A stretch of 64,000 nucleotides of DNA from Pseudomonadota bacterium (GTDB lineage Bacteria > Pseudomonadota > Alphaproteobacteria > Dongiales > Dongiaceae). Both the position numbers and the translations under genes were made by a program. The stretch spans positions 1,240,001-1,304,000 of the forward strand of contig JACPDN010000006.1 of assembly GCA_016183985.1 (NCBI GenBank), written 5' to 3'. Positions 10,723 through 17,714 of the stretch are shown one piece after another (positions within the stretch are counted from its first letter, which is position 1; every line of letters starts with the position of its first letter). The notes under the pieces are model-generated. The model was not told the DNA's origin, ran no database searches, and worked only from the letters and a program-made list of their open reading frames with translations.

Positions 10723-11154
10723 ATGGAGACATCCGTGCCGCAGCACCCACGCATCATCGACATCATCGACTTCTGGAAGTCATGCCAGCCGCGCATCCAC
10801 GGTCTGCCCGTGCGCCAATCGGTCGATCCTTTCGCCCTGCGTCCCTGGCTCGGTCATTGCGCCATCTACGAAGCCATTGCGGGCGACGACTTCAAGGTTC
10901 GGCTGGAAGGGTCCTTCATCTCCGAGATGGGCGGCGAGAATTGGACCGGCCACCGCGCGAGCGAGATCGACAGCCGGTATCAGGCCACGTTGTTGCGGGA
11001 TCTGCGCGACGTTAGCGAGGCACGCACGTTCCGGACAGCGCAGATCTCCATCGTTCAGGCGAATTTCATCCGGATCGAACGCGCCTTGTTGCCGGTCACG
11101 CTGGGCGGCGGCGCAGTCGACCAGATTATCGGCTGCATCTACCGCATAGTTTAG
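10723..11154 (+). CDS. PAS_5-type single-domain PAS protein
   Basis: The 143-residue soluble protein has the PAS_5 (PF07310-like) pattern: an opening IIDFWKSCQPRIHGLPVRQSVDPF, then LRPWLGHCAIYEAI, GDDFKVRLEGS and a final strand IERALLPVTLGG. There is no output domain. It starts 11 bases after the chemoreceptor stop, so the two are very likely coexpressed. It may be an accessory sensory or adaptor protein for that receptor; this is inference. Confidence 0.7.
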   Translation: METSVPQHPRIIDIIDFWKSCQPRIHGLPVRQSVDPFALRPWLGHCAIYEAIAGDDFKVRLEGSFISEMGGENWTGHRASEIDSRYQATLLRDLRDVSEARTFRTAQISIVQANFIRIERALLPVTLGGGAVDQIIGCIYRIV

Positions 11155-11161
11155 CCGATAC

Positions 11162-11622
11162 TCAGAGGGACAAAGGCTTGCTCATATGCACGATCACGCC
11201 GCCGCGGAAGTCTTCCTCGCGGTCGAGCGTGTAGCCGAGCTTCTTATAGAGCGTCACATTCGCGGCGAAGAGCTTGTTGGTGTAGAGGCGGAGGCGCTTC
11301 ATGCCGGCGGCACGCGTGAGGTCCTCGGCATGTGCCACCAGGAGGCGGCCGTAGCCTTTGCCTTGATGCGCGGGATCGACCGCGACGTTCTCGATCAGCC
11401 AGTGATCGGCCTGCGGAATGAGCTCGACCAGACCGACGGCGACCTCGTCGCTGTCGATCAGGAGGTCGATGACGTGGTCATGGATGGCCTGGTCATAGTC
11501 CGCCGTCATCGGTTGGGCGGCCGGCCGATCACGGGCACCCATTTGGCATAAGCGCGGTGCGTGATCGCCTCGACCAGCACGGCATCATTCAAGCCGGCGC
11601 GGCGGAAACGATGCCCCGTCAT
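11162..11622 (-). pseudogene. GNAT-family N-acetyltransferase interrupted by a one-base frameshift
   Basis: Two reading frames together make one GNAT protein. The first starts with ATG at 11622 and encodes MTGHRFRRAGLNDAV ... AYAKWVPVIGRPPN, then hits TGA at 11506-11508 after 38 codons. The second frame continues from about 11509 as PMTADYDQAIHDHV through the acetyl-CoA loop AVDPAHQGKGYGRLL to the end at 11162. In related GNAT proteins 'IGR.P.PM.ADY' is continuous, so one C is missing in the run at 11509-11516. The upstream start is seven bases after the previous gene's stop, which supports it as the true start. It is either a genuine broken gene or a sequencing error; a shortened protein from the second frame would lack the first helix. 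Confidence 0.75.
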
Positions 11623-11629
11623 GGCCGTC

Positions 11630-11944
11630 TCACTGCCAATGAATCTGCATGGTGCAGAGGTGATAGACGCCGGCACCCCAGGCGGCGAGGCCCAGGATGG
11701 CGACAGCCCAGCCGATCTGGGTCCAGCGGCGACGGTTGGGATGGTCGCGGAACAGCCAGAGGGGCACCCGCCCCATCACCCAGGCGGTGAGCCAGGCGAC
11801 CCCGAGCGCCAGCGGCAGGAAGACCGGCGCGAAGGGATAGAGCGGATCCGTGATGAGCAGGGCAATCAGCCCCGCCAGCACCATCAACACCATACCGCCG
11901 AGGCCAATTGCTGCAGCCAGCAGCCATGCGCCCAATTTCCGCAC
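11630..11944 (-). CDS. Small membrane protein of unknown function
   Basis: The 104-residue product starts at a GTG preceded by a GGGAGAAG ribosome-binding site. It has three likely membrane helices: about 7-31, 38-60 (PFAPVFLPLALGVAWLTAWVMG) and 76-96, with a basic stretch RDHPNRRRW between the last two. I do not recognise the family. It lies seven bases upstream of the frameshifted GNAT gene and probably shares its transcript. Confidence 0.65.
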   Translation of the reverse strand: MRKLGAWLLAAAIGLGGMVLMVLAGLIALLITDPLYPFAPVFLPLALGVAWLTAWVMGRVPLWLFRDHPNRRRWTQIGWAVAILGLAAWGAGVYHLCTMQIHWQ

Positions 11945-12256
11945 CTGAGCTTCTCCCTATTCCCACCGAATCACGGCTCTCCATCCATCGGATGGCTCGA
12001 CGGGAGACTGTCGGAGAAAACGGCCAGCGCCAAGGGCGGCCGCGGGAAAGTGATTCACCCGCGGTCCGGGACGTGTCAAATGAGAACAAAGTCTTATTTC
12101 ATCGCCTATCCGTCTCGCCGGCACGAAACCCACGGCAGCTCCGCACGTTGATGCTGCAGGTGCGATTCCCAGACGTTAACAAGCGCCTTGCAGCGGCACC
12201 TTCTCCTCTTCTATTTTGTTATTATATTTCAATTAGTTAGATGCGGCCAAATCACC

Positions 12257-12285
12257 TTGACAGCCCTTAACCCCTTGCCTATGTT
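12257..12285 (+). promoter_or_regulatory. Strong sigma-70-type promoter of the F0 operon
   Basis: TTGACA (12257-12262) and TATGTT (12280-12285) are separated by exactly 17 bases. An AT-rich tract at about 12206-12240 lies upstream and could act as an UP element. Predicted transcription start is near 12292. I see nothing else nameable in 11945-12256. Confidence 0.75.
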
Positions 12286-12295
12286 GCGCGCGCTT

Positions 12296-12358
12296 CCGCC
12301 GATCCTCCGATTGGCGGGGGTAGCGGCTTGTTGCTCGGGGGATACCTTGAGGATCGGC
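12296..12358 (+). promoter_or_regulatory. Structured leader of the atp operon with two mutually exclusive helices
   Basis: Helix A pairs 12296-12303 (CCGCCGAT) with 12310-12317 (ATTGGCGG, one G-U) around a six-base loop. Helix B pairs 12298-12307 (GCCGATCCTC) with 12349-12358 (GAGGATCGGC), ten perfect pairs. Both use 12298-12303, so they cannot coexist. Helix B buries the GAGG ribosome-binding site that precedes the atpI ATG at 12363. That is the layout of a translational switch; function is inferred. Confidence 0.55.
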
Positions 12359-12362
12359 AACG

Positions 12363-12683
12363 ATGACCGAACAGCAGCCCGATAAGCTCGATCAGTTCAA
12401 CGCGAAGCTTCAAGAAGCGCGCGACCGGATCGAGGGGACGGGGACCCAGGAATTGGCTCGCGAGGGCACGTCCCTGGGATATGGCTTCCGCCTCAGCGTC
12501 GAATTGCTGGCGGGCCTGCTGGTGGGTCTGGGGATGGGCTATGTCATCGATGGATGGCTGGGTACACGTCCCTGGTTGATGCTGGTTTTCATGATCCTGG
12601 GCCTTGTTGCGGGCGTCCTGAATGTGATGCGCGTGACACGGCAGATGGAGCAGCTGGAAGCTTCCAAGAAGGATCAACGTTAA
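12363..12683 (+). CDS. atpI: ATP synthase subunit I (AtpI)
   Basis: This 106-residue inner-membrane protein is the accessory subunit that helps assemble the c-ring. It has an acidic, soluble N-terminus and two membrane helices (about 42-61 and 70-88) with the family features GYGFRLSVELLAGLLVG and GYVIDGWLGTRPWLM. It is the first gene of the F0 operon. The C-terminus is charged (EQLEASKKDQR), as usual for AtpI. Confidence 0.9.
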   Translation: MTEQQPDKLDQFNAKLQEARDRIEGTGTQELAREGTSLGYGFRLSVELLAGLLVGLGMGYVIDGWLGTRPWLMLVFMILGLVAGVLNVMRVTRQMEQLEASKKDQR

Positions 12684-12776
12684 GCGTCGACCCTTCGGAC
12701 CTGGCCTAGTGCGCGCATGCAATTCTGACTGCGCCCTGTCCTCGGTTCGCGGGCGGCATCAACCGGGGATGACATC

Positions 12777-13520
12777 GTGGCCGAAGCCCATTCACCGCTC
12801 GCCCAGTTCGAGATCAGCACGATCCAGCCGTTTCATCCGTTTGGCATCGACGCTTCGTTCACCAATGCTTCGCTGATCATGGTGGTCGTGGTCGGCCTTA
12901 TTACCCTCTTCATCGTCTCTGGCATGCGCAATGCTACCATCGTTCCCGGCCGCTTCCAGGGCATGGTCGAGTTCTTCTATGAATTCATCGCCAATCTCCT
13001 GAAGGAAAACACCGGCAGCGCCGGGAAGCAGTTCTTCCCGCTGATCTTCTCGCTGTTCATGTTCATCCTGGGCTGCAATTTGATCGGCCTATTTGGCGCC
13101 ATCACCGTCACCAGCCATATTATCGTCACCTTTGCTCTCGCCTTCATGATCATCACCATCGTGACGATCGTCGGCTTCGTGAAGCACGGCACACATTACT
13201 TCAGCTACTTCGCCCCGGCCGGCGCGCCGATGTGGCTGATGCCACTGATGATTCCGCTGGAAATCATCTCCTATCTCATTCGCCCGATCAGCCTCTCGGT
13301 CCGACTGTTTGCCAACATGGTGGCCGGTCACGTGATGCTCGGCGTCCTCGGCACCTTCGTCGTGGGCCTCGGCGGTCTCTTCTTCGCGCTCGGCGCCATT
13401 CCCCTCGTCGCGATCCCGATGATCTTCGCGCTCGAACTGCTGGTCGCCCTGCTGCAGGCCTATGTGTTCGCCATTCTCACCTGCATCTACCTCAACGACG
13501 CCATTCACCTGGCGCATTGA
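12777..13520 (+). CDS. atpB: F0F1 ATP synthase subunit a
   Basis: The 247-residue subunit a forms the proton half-channels against the c-ring. It starts at GTG. The key helix carries SVRLFANMVAGH, with the essential Arg near residue 176, and a conserved C-terminal helix ends AYVFAILTCIYLNDAIHLAH. Five or six membrane helices are visible. It is followed by atpE after a 70-base gap. Confidence 0.96.
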   Translation: MAEAHSPLAQFEISTIQPFHPFGIDASFTNASLIMVVVVGLITLFIVSGMRNATIVPGRFQGMVEFFYEFIANLLKENTGSAGKQFFPLIFSLFMFILGCNLIGLFGAITVTSHIIVTFALAFMIITIVTIVGFVKHGTHYFSYFAPAGAPMWLMPLMIPLEIISYLIRPISLSVRLFANMVAGHVMLGVLGTFVVGLGGLFFALGAIPLVAIPMIFALELLVALLQAYVFAILTCIYLNDAIHLAH

Positions 13521-13590
13521 GGCGGGTGGCCTGAGAGAAACAGTTTTCCGTCAACATCAAGCAACGTTAATCCCAAGAAAGGATCTCATC

Positions 13591-13815
13591 ATGGAACTCG
13601 AAGCCGCGAAAATGATCGGCGCCGGTATTGCAGCGCTCGCCCTCGGTGGCGCCGGTGTCGGTCTCGGTAACCTGTTCGGCAGCTACATGCAGGGTGCGTT
13701 CCGCAACCCGGAAGCCCAGAGCAAGCTGAAGGTCAATCCGATGCTTGCCTTCGCGCTGATCGAAGCCACCGGCCTGTTCGGCTTCGTCATCGCCATGATC
13801 ATCCTGTTCGGCTAA
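13591..13815 (+). CDS. atpE: F0F1 ATP synthase subunit c
   Basis: The 74-residue proteolipid forms the rotating c-ring. It is a two-helix hairpin with a Gly/Ala-rich first helix (AGIAALALGGAGVGLG), the polar loop R38-N39-P40 and the proton-carrying Glu58 in ALIEATGLFGF. The ATG at 13591 follows an AAAGGA ribosome-binding site; an upstream in-frame extension overlaps atpB and is not credible. A Glu here with no extra sodium-ligand pattern suggests proton coupling. Confidence 0.97.
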   Translation: MELEAAKMIGAGIAALALGGAGVGLGNLFGSYMQGAFRNPEAQSKLKVNPMLAFALIEATGLFGFVIAMIILFG

Positions 13816-13858
13816 GCGCCGGACCGAACGATCTGACTAACGTTGCGATATTGCGGCC

Positions 13859-13887
13859 GGCCGGCTTCCCGAAATGGGATGCCGGCC
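13859..13887 (+). other. Intercistronic hairpin after atpE
   Basis: GGCCGGC (13859-13865) pairs with GCCGGCC (13881-13887), with an inner CCC/GGG pair. No T-run follows, so it is not a simple terminator. A stable 3' hairpin here could protect the atpE message, whose product is needed in many copies per complex. Confidence 0.5.
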
Positions 13888-13923
13888 AGTCCGTAAAACA
13901 AGTTTGAAGTTGGGAGGGGAGCA

Positions 13924-14412
13924 ATGCCCCAATTCGATCCCGCCATTTTCTCGCCGCTCCTGGTCTGGCTGGTCGTGACCTTCGTGGCGCTTTATGTGCT
14001 GATGTCGAAATTCGCGCTGCCGAAAGTGGCAACGATCATCGACCAGCGCGCCGAGCGCATCGAGGGCAACCTTGCCAAGGCCGAGCAGCTGAAGTCCGAC
14101 GCCGCCGCGGTGCTCGCCGCCTATGAGAAGGCCATCGCCGACGCGAAGGCCCAGGCTCAGGCGGAACTGGCCAAAGCCGCGGCCGAAATCGCCGCCGAGA
14201 CGGCCCGTCGTGAAGCCGATTTCGGGAAGCGCCTGGCCGAGCAGACTAAAACGGCTGAAGGCCGGATCAAATCGGCCCAAGCCGATGCCATGGTCCAGGT
14301 CCGGGCGATTGCCAGCGACCTTGCCGCCGGTATCGCCGCCAAGCTGACCGGTGCCAGCGTCGATCAGGCTGCTGCCGGTGCCGCCGTCGATGCCGCGATC
14401 AAGGAGCGTTGA
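13924..14412 (+). CDS. atpF2: F0F1 ATP synthase subunit b' (second b-type subunit)
   Basis: The 162-residue product has one N-terminal membrane helix (about 11-29, LLVWLVVTFVALYVLM) followed by a long Ala/Glu/Lys coiled coil. This is the b' half of the b/b' peripheral stalk heterodimer typical of alphaproteobacteria and cyanobacteria. It comes before the regular b gene, and its stop is three bases from the chosen b start, so translation is probably coupled. Confidence 0.9.
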   Translation: MPQFDPAIFSPLLVWLVVTFVALYVLMSKFALPKVATIIDQRAERIEGNLAKAEQLKSDAAAVLAAYEKAIADAKAQAQAELAKAAAEIAAETARREADFGKRLAEQTKTAEGRIKSAQADAMVQVRAIASDLAAGIAAKLTGASVDQAAAGAAVDAAIKER

Positions 14413-14415
14413 GTG

Positions 14416-14916
14416 ATGGAACACGAAGTCGGTTTCTTCGCCAATCCGCATACCTGGGTCAATATCGGCGGCCTGATCTTCCTGGCCTTCGCCGGCCCGA
14501 AGATCTGGAAGGCCCTCGCGCAGATGCTCGACCAGCGCGCCATCAAGATCAAAGCCGATCTCGACGAAGCGCAGAAGCTGAAAGACGAGGCCCAGGCCCT
14601 GCTCGGCGAATATCAGCGCAAGCAGAAGGACGCGCTTCGGGAGGCGGCCGAGATCGTCGAGACGGCCAAGGCCACGGCGCTGCGCCAGGCCAAGGACGCC
14701 GCCGCCGGCCTCGAAGCCGCGTTCATTCGCCGCGAGAAGCTGGCTCTGGAAAAGATCGCCCAGGCGGAAGCCGCTGCGATCGCCGAAGTCCGCCGCGAGG
14801 CGGTCGACGTCGCCAGCGCCGCCGCCCGCAAGCTGATTGCCAGCAGCCTCAACGATACCCGGGCCAGCGCCCTGGTCGATGCGGCCATCAAGGATGTGAA
14901 TCAGCGCCTGCACTAA
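14416..14916 (+). CDS. atpF: F0F1 ATP synthase subunit b
   Basis: The 166-residue product is the second stalk subunit: a short periplasmic end, one membrane helix (about 14-31, WVNIGGLIFLAFAGPKIW) and a long charged coiled coil. A GTG immediately before the ATG is an alternative start. It ends the operon, and a strong terminator follows 27 bases later. F1 genes are absent, matching the split atp operons of many alphaproteobacteria. Confidence 0.92.
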   Translation: MEHEVGFFANPHTWVNIGGLIFLAFAGPKIWKALAQMLDQRAIKIKADLDEAQKLKDEAQALLGEYQRKQKDALREAAEIVETAKATALRQAKDAAAGLEAAFIRREKLALEKIAQAEAAAIAEVRREAVDVASAAARKLIASSLNDTRASALVDAAIKDVNQRLH

Positions 14917-14942
14917 GCGTCGGTTCGCCGTACTTCCTTTGC

Positions 14943-14980
14943 AAAAGGCCCGGTCCCCAAAGGACCGGGCCTTTTGTTTA
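14943..14980 (+). terminator. Rho-independent terminator of the F0 operon
   Basis: A ten-base perfect stem (GGCCCGGTCC 14947-14956 with GGACCGGGCC 14962-14971) is flanked by AAAA on the left and TTTTGTTTA on the right, so it may work in both directions. Confidence 0.92.
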
Positions 14981-15192
14981 TTCCGCACTGGCCTGGCTCA
15001 CACTCAAAAGATATTTCCAAAAATTATGGGCGCTGCGGCGTTATTCGGGTAAATTGCGACCTTGAGGACGGCTCGTGCTGAGCTTTCCTTAACTGCTTGC
15101 GGCGTAAAGCTTAAGGCGATCGGGCATTGGGCCCGCTACCCTTCGGTGCTGGCTAGCATGGGCGTGTTGCCTGCTGCCCATGCGGGGTTCTG

Positions 15193-15672
15193 ATGCTGAT
15201 GACCTTGCCCCTCGACAATTCTTCGCTGAACCAAGCGCCGGCCGGCCGCCATCCGGAATCCGACTCACCCGCCTTTGCCGAAACCCAGCGCCGGGTCGAA
15301 GAAGTGGTCGCCAACCGGGTCCGGGAACGCAGTATCAAGGACGAATTGCGCCGCGCCTTCTACCAGCGCGCAGTCGATGATGGTTTGCGGCGTTTCAACG
15401 GCACGGCTCAACCCAGCCGGCTGAAAGCAGCGGGCCGCGTCGCGGTTTGCGGCTTTGCGGCCTTCATGGTCGTCCTCTGGGCATTGGGGCCTGCGACACT
15501 CGACACGATCGGGGCCTTGGCAGTCGCTGCCGGTGCATCTATCTGTCTGGGTATCCTCAGCCTTGCCATCGCCGCCATTTGCGACCGCGCAGGAGGCCGG
15601 CATTCGGATCCCGCCGATCCCCACCCCATGCCCCGTCGCAAGGACGAGAAGGCGCTGCGGCGCCTCTTCTAG
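15193..15672 (+). CDS. Hypothetical protein with two C-terminal membrane helices
   Basis: The 159-residue product has a soluble, charged N-terminal half (about 1-80) and two hydrophobic segments at about 83-101 and 107-129. A basic tail follows (PMPRRKDEKALRRLF). I recognise no domain. Second and third in-frame starts lie close (15199). It stands alone between the atp terminator and the convergent phasin gene. Confidence 0.6.
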   Translation: MLMTLPLDNSSLNQAPAGRHPESDSPAFAETQRRVEEVVANRVRERSIKDELRRAFYQRAVDDGLRRFNGTAQPSRLKAAGRVAVCGFAAFMVVLWALGPATLDTIGALAVAAGASICLGILSLAIAAICDRAGGRHSDPADPHPMPRRKDEKALRRLF

Positions 15673-15689
15673 AAAATCGCCCTATCCCC

Positions 15690-15726
15690 AAAGAAAAACC
15701 GCCCGAAACCTGACGGTTCCGGGCGG
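15690..15726 (-). terminator. Terminator of the phasin gene
   Basis: Read on the minus strand, a 12-base stem with one mismatch (15726-15715 with 15710-15699) ends in TTTTTCT. It lies 57 bases after the phasin stop, and could also stop reading from the convergent gene. Confidence 0.75.
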
Positions 15727-15782
15727 CTTCAGCCATGAGCGCCACCGGCTTGGTTTGCCGGCGGCGCTGAAATGAGCCTTAA

Positions 15783-16289
15783 TTACTTCTTCGAGGCCTT
15801 GGCGATCGCGGCCTTCACTTCGTCGATCTGGGCGACGAAACGGCCCTGGATCAGCTCGGCAACTTCCGAACCCGACTTCTGGACGAGGTCGGTGATGTCG
15901 CGGAGGTTGGCAACGGCCTGCTCGAAGCCGGCCTTGGTGATCTCGGCCTGCTTCACGAGCTTCTCTTCGGCGCTCGTCGGGGTAGCCAATTCCTTGGCGA
16001 CCTTGCTGAACTCTTCGACGGCCTTGCGGGCGATCTCAGCCTGGCGCTGGGCCACGGCCTTGACGCCTTCGAAGGCGGCCTGGTTGGCGGCGGTCAGGAC
16101 TTCGAAGTTCTTCTTCTGGGCGGCGACGACGCTGTCGACATCGAACAGGTTCTTGCCGTTGGTGAAGGCGTTGCTGTAGTCACCGAACCACTTGCCGAAA
16201 TCGGCCTGGATCTTGGTGAAATCGAACTTCGTGAAGTCCGGGAAAGCGGCGGTCGGGGTGCTCTCAAACGTGTTCTGGGCCTTGGCCAT
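15783..16289 (-). CDS. phaP: Phasin family protein (polyhydroxyalkanoate granule-associated)
   Basis: The 168-residue product is a helical, Ala/Lys/Glu-rich phasin with the family layout: an aromatic N-terminus (FPDFTKFDFTKIQADFGKWF), then NGKNLFDVDSVVAAQKKNFE and long amphipathic helices to a KASKK end. Phasins coat PHA granules and control their number and size. There is no PHA synthase in the window. The promoter region carries two TGC-type palindromic boxes, suggesting control by a PhaR-like repressor. Confidence 0.88.
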   Translation of the reverse strand: MAKAQNTFESTPTAAFPDFTKFDFTKIQADFGKWFGDYSNAFTNGKNLFDVDSVVAAQKKNFEVLTAANQAAFEGVKAVAQRQAEIARKAVEEFSKVAKELATPTSAEEKLVKQAEITKAGFEQAVANLRDITDLVQKSGSEVAELIQGRFVAQIDEVKAAIAKASKK

Positions 16290-16335
16290 GGTGGCGTCTC
16301 CTCAGGTCAACTCGGTTTTGGGGGCAATCTGTTTA

Positions 16336-16413
16336 TTGTGCGCTGCACAATGATGGCCTCTATATGAGGCAGGGTTGCCGCGAAATCAAGCAGTTTTTTG
16401 TTGCGCTGCACAA
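16336..16413 (-). promoter_or_regulatory. Phasin promoter flanked by two PhaR-like boxes
   Basis: On the minus strand a -35 TTGATT (16389-16384) and a -10 CATATA (16366-16361) are 17 bases apart. Box 1, TTGTGCGCTGCACAA (16336-16350), covers about +4 to +18. Box 2, TTGTTGCGCTGCACAA (16398-16413), lies just upstream of the -35. The cores are 63 bp apart, six helical turns. TGC-rich palindromes of this kind are bound by PhaR in Paracoccus; the exact match is from memory. Confidence 0.6.
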
Positions 16414-16457
16414 TATACAACAAATCCATGACATACCAATGACTTAAATAAGAACCT

Positions 16458-16492
16458 CTAAAAGCAAAGCCGCCGCCCGGGTGGGGCGGCGG
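16458..16492 (-). terminator. Terminator of the sugar ABC transporter operon
   Basis: On the minus strand CCGCCGCCC (16492-16484) pairs with GGGCGGCGG (16478-16470), followed by CTTTGCTTTT. It lies about 30 bases after the ATPase gene stop. Confidence 0.85.
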
Positions 16493-16522
16493 TTTAGGTG
16501 GCCATGAAGTCGCCGGGGCCGA

Positions 16523-17614
16523 TCAGACCGGAATAACCGCCCCGCTCTCCTTCAAGAAGATGTGCATCTTGTCGGTATCGATCGGCACCAAGGCGGTATC
16601 GTCCGCCGCTGCCTTGGTCTGGGCGGCGACCTGCGCCGTGAAGGGCGCGCCGCCCGCGGTGCCGATGATGAGCGTGTGCGGGCCTAAGGGTTCGACGTCG
16701 CGGACCTTAAGTTCGATCATCGGCTGCGGCTTGCCGGCTGCCACCGTGTGCTCGGGGCGAATGCCGACAACGACGCGCTTGCCGACATGGGCACCATAGG
16801 CGGCAGCCCGCGCCTGCGGGATCGGAATGCTGATATTGCCGTCAGCGCGGAAGCCCAAGCCGCCATCACCACCGGTCAGCTCGCCCTCGATGAAGTTCAT
16901 GGATGGCGCGCCGATGAAAGCCGCGACGAACAGATTGCACGGCCTCTCATAGAGCGTGATCGGGTCGGCCGCCTGTTCGATGCGGCCGCCATTCATGACG
17001 ACGACGCGATCGGCCATGGTCATGGCTTCGACCTGGTCGTGGGTCACATAGACGACGGTGGTCTGGAGGCGGCGATGCAGCGATTTGATCTCGGTGCGCA
17101 TCTCGATGCGCAGCTTGGCGTCGAGATTGGAGAGTGGCTCGTCGAACAGGAACACATCCGGGTTGCGCACGATGGCGCGGCCGATGGCCACACGCTGGCG
17201 CTGACCGCCGGAAAGCTGTTTGGGACGACGCTGCAGATAGGGATCGAGGTTGAGGATGCGGGCTGCATTCTTGACGGCGGTGTCGATCTCGCCCACCGCG
17301 GTGCCGCGCACCTTCATGCCGTAGCCGATATTCTCGGCGACCGTCATATGCGGGTAGAGTGCGTAATTCTGGAACACCATCGAGCAATTGCGCAGGCCCG
17401 GGCGCAGGTTGGTGACATCGCGGTCGCCGATGCGGACGATACCGCTGCTGGCCGTCTCAAGCCCGGCGATCATGCGCAAGGTCGTGGTCTTGCCGCAGCC
17501 CGAGGGTCCGACCAGCACGACGAATTCGCGCGAGGCGATTTCGAGATCCAACGGCGGGATGACAGTAACGTCGCCGAAGGATTTGGTGATGCGTTCGAGG
17601 CTTACGCGGGCCAT
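16523..17614 (-). CDS. Sugar ABC transporter ATP-binding protein (CUT1, UgpC/MalK type)
   Basis: The 363-residue ATPase has Walker A GPSGCGKT at 36-43, Q-loop [10 protein letters not shown], signature LSGGQ at 134-138, Walker B FLFDEP around 158-159 and the H-loop [17 protein letters not shown]-terminal TOBE/OB region (about 240-363) places it in the MalK/UgpC family of CUT1 importers. The ATG at 17614 is preferred over an upstream TTG at 17620. It is the last gene of the deoxyribose-type cluster and would energise the two permeases upstream. Confidence 0.93.
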   Translation of the reverse strand: MARVSLERITKSFGDVTVIPPLDLEIASREFVVLVGPSGCGKTTTLRMIAGLETASSGIVRIGDRDVTNLRPGLRNCSMVFQNYALYPHMTVAENIGYGMKVRGTAVGEIDTAVKNAARILNLDPYLQRRPKQLSGGQRQRVAIGRAIVRNPDVFLFDEPLSNLDAKLRIEMRTEIKSLHRRLQTTVVYVTHDQVEAMTMADRVVVMNGGRIEQAADPITLYERPCNLFVAAFIGAPSMNFIEGELTGGDGGLGFRADGNISIPIPQARAAAYGAHVGKRVVVGIRPEHTVAAGKPQPMIELKVRDVEPLGPHTLIIGTAGGAPFTAQVAAQTKAAADDTALVPIDTDKMHIFLKESGAVIPV

Positions 17615-17714
17615 GGGCAAATTCTTCTTTGTTGGGCAATCCCGCCCCGGCTTTTCAAGGGCCGAGGCGGGACAGCGTTAGTCCAGATAGTCTAACTCAA
17701 ACGGCCTGGGCGAG

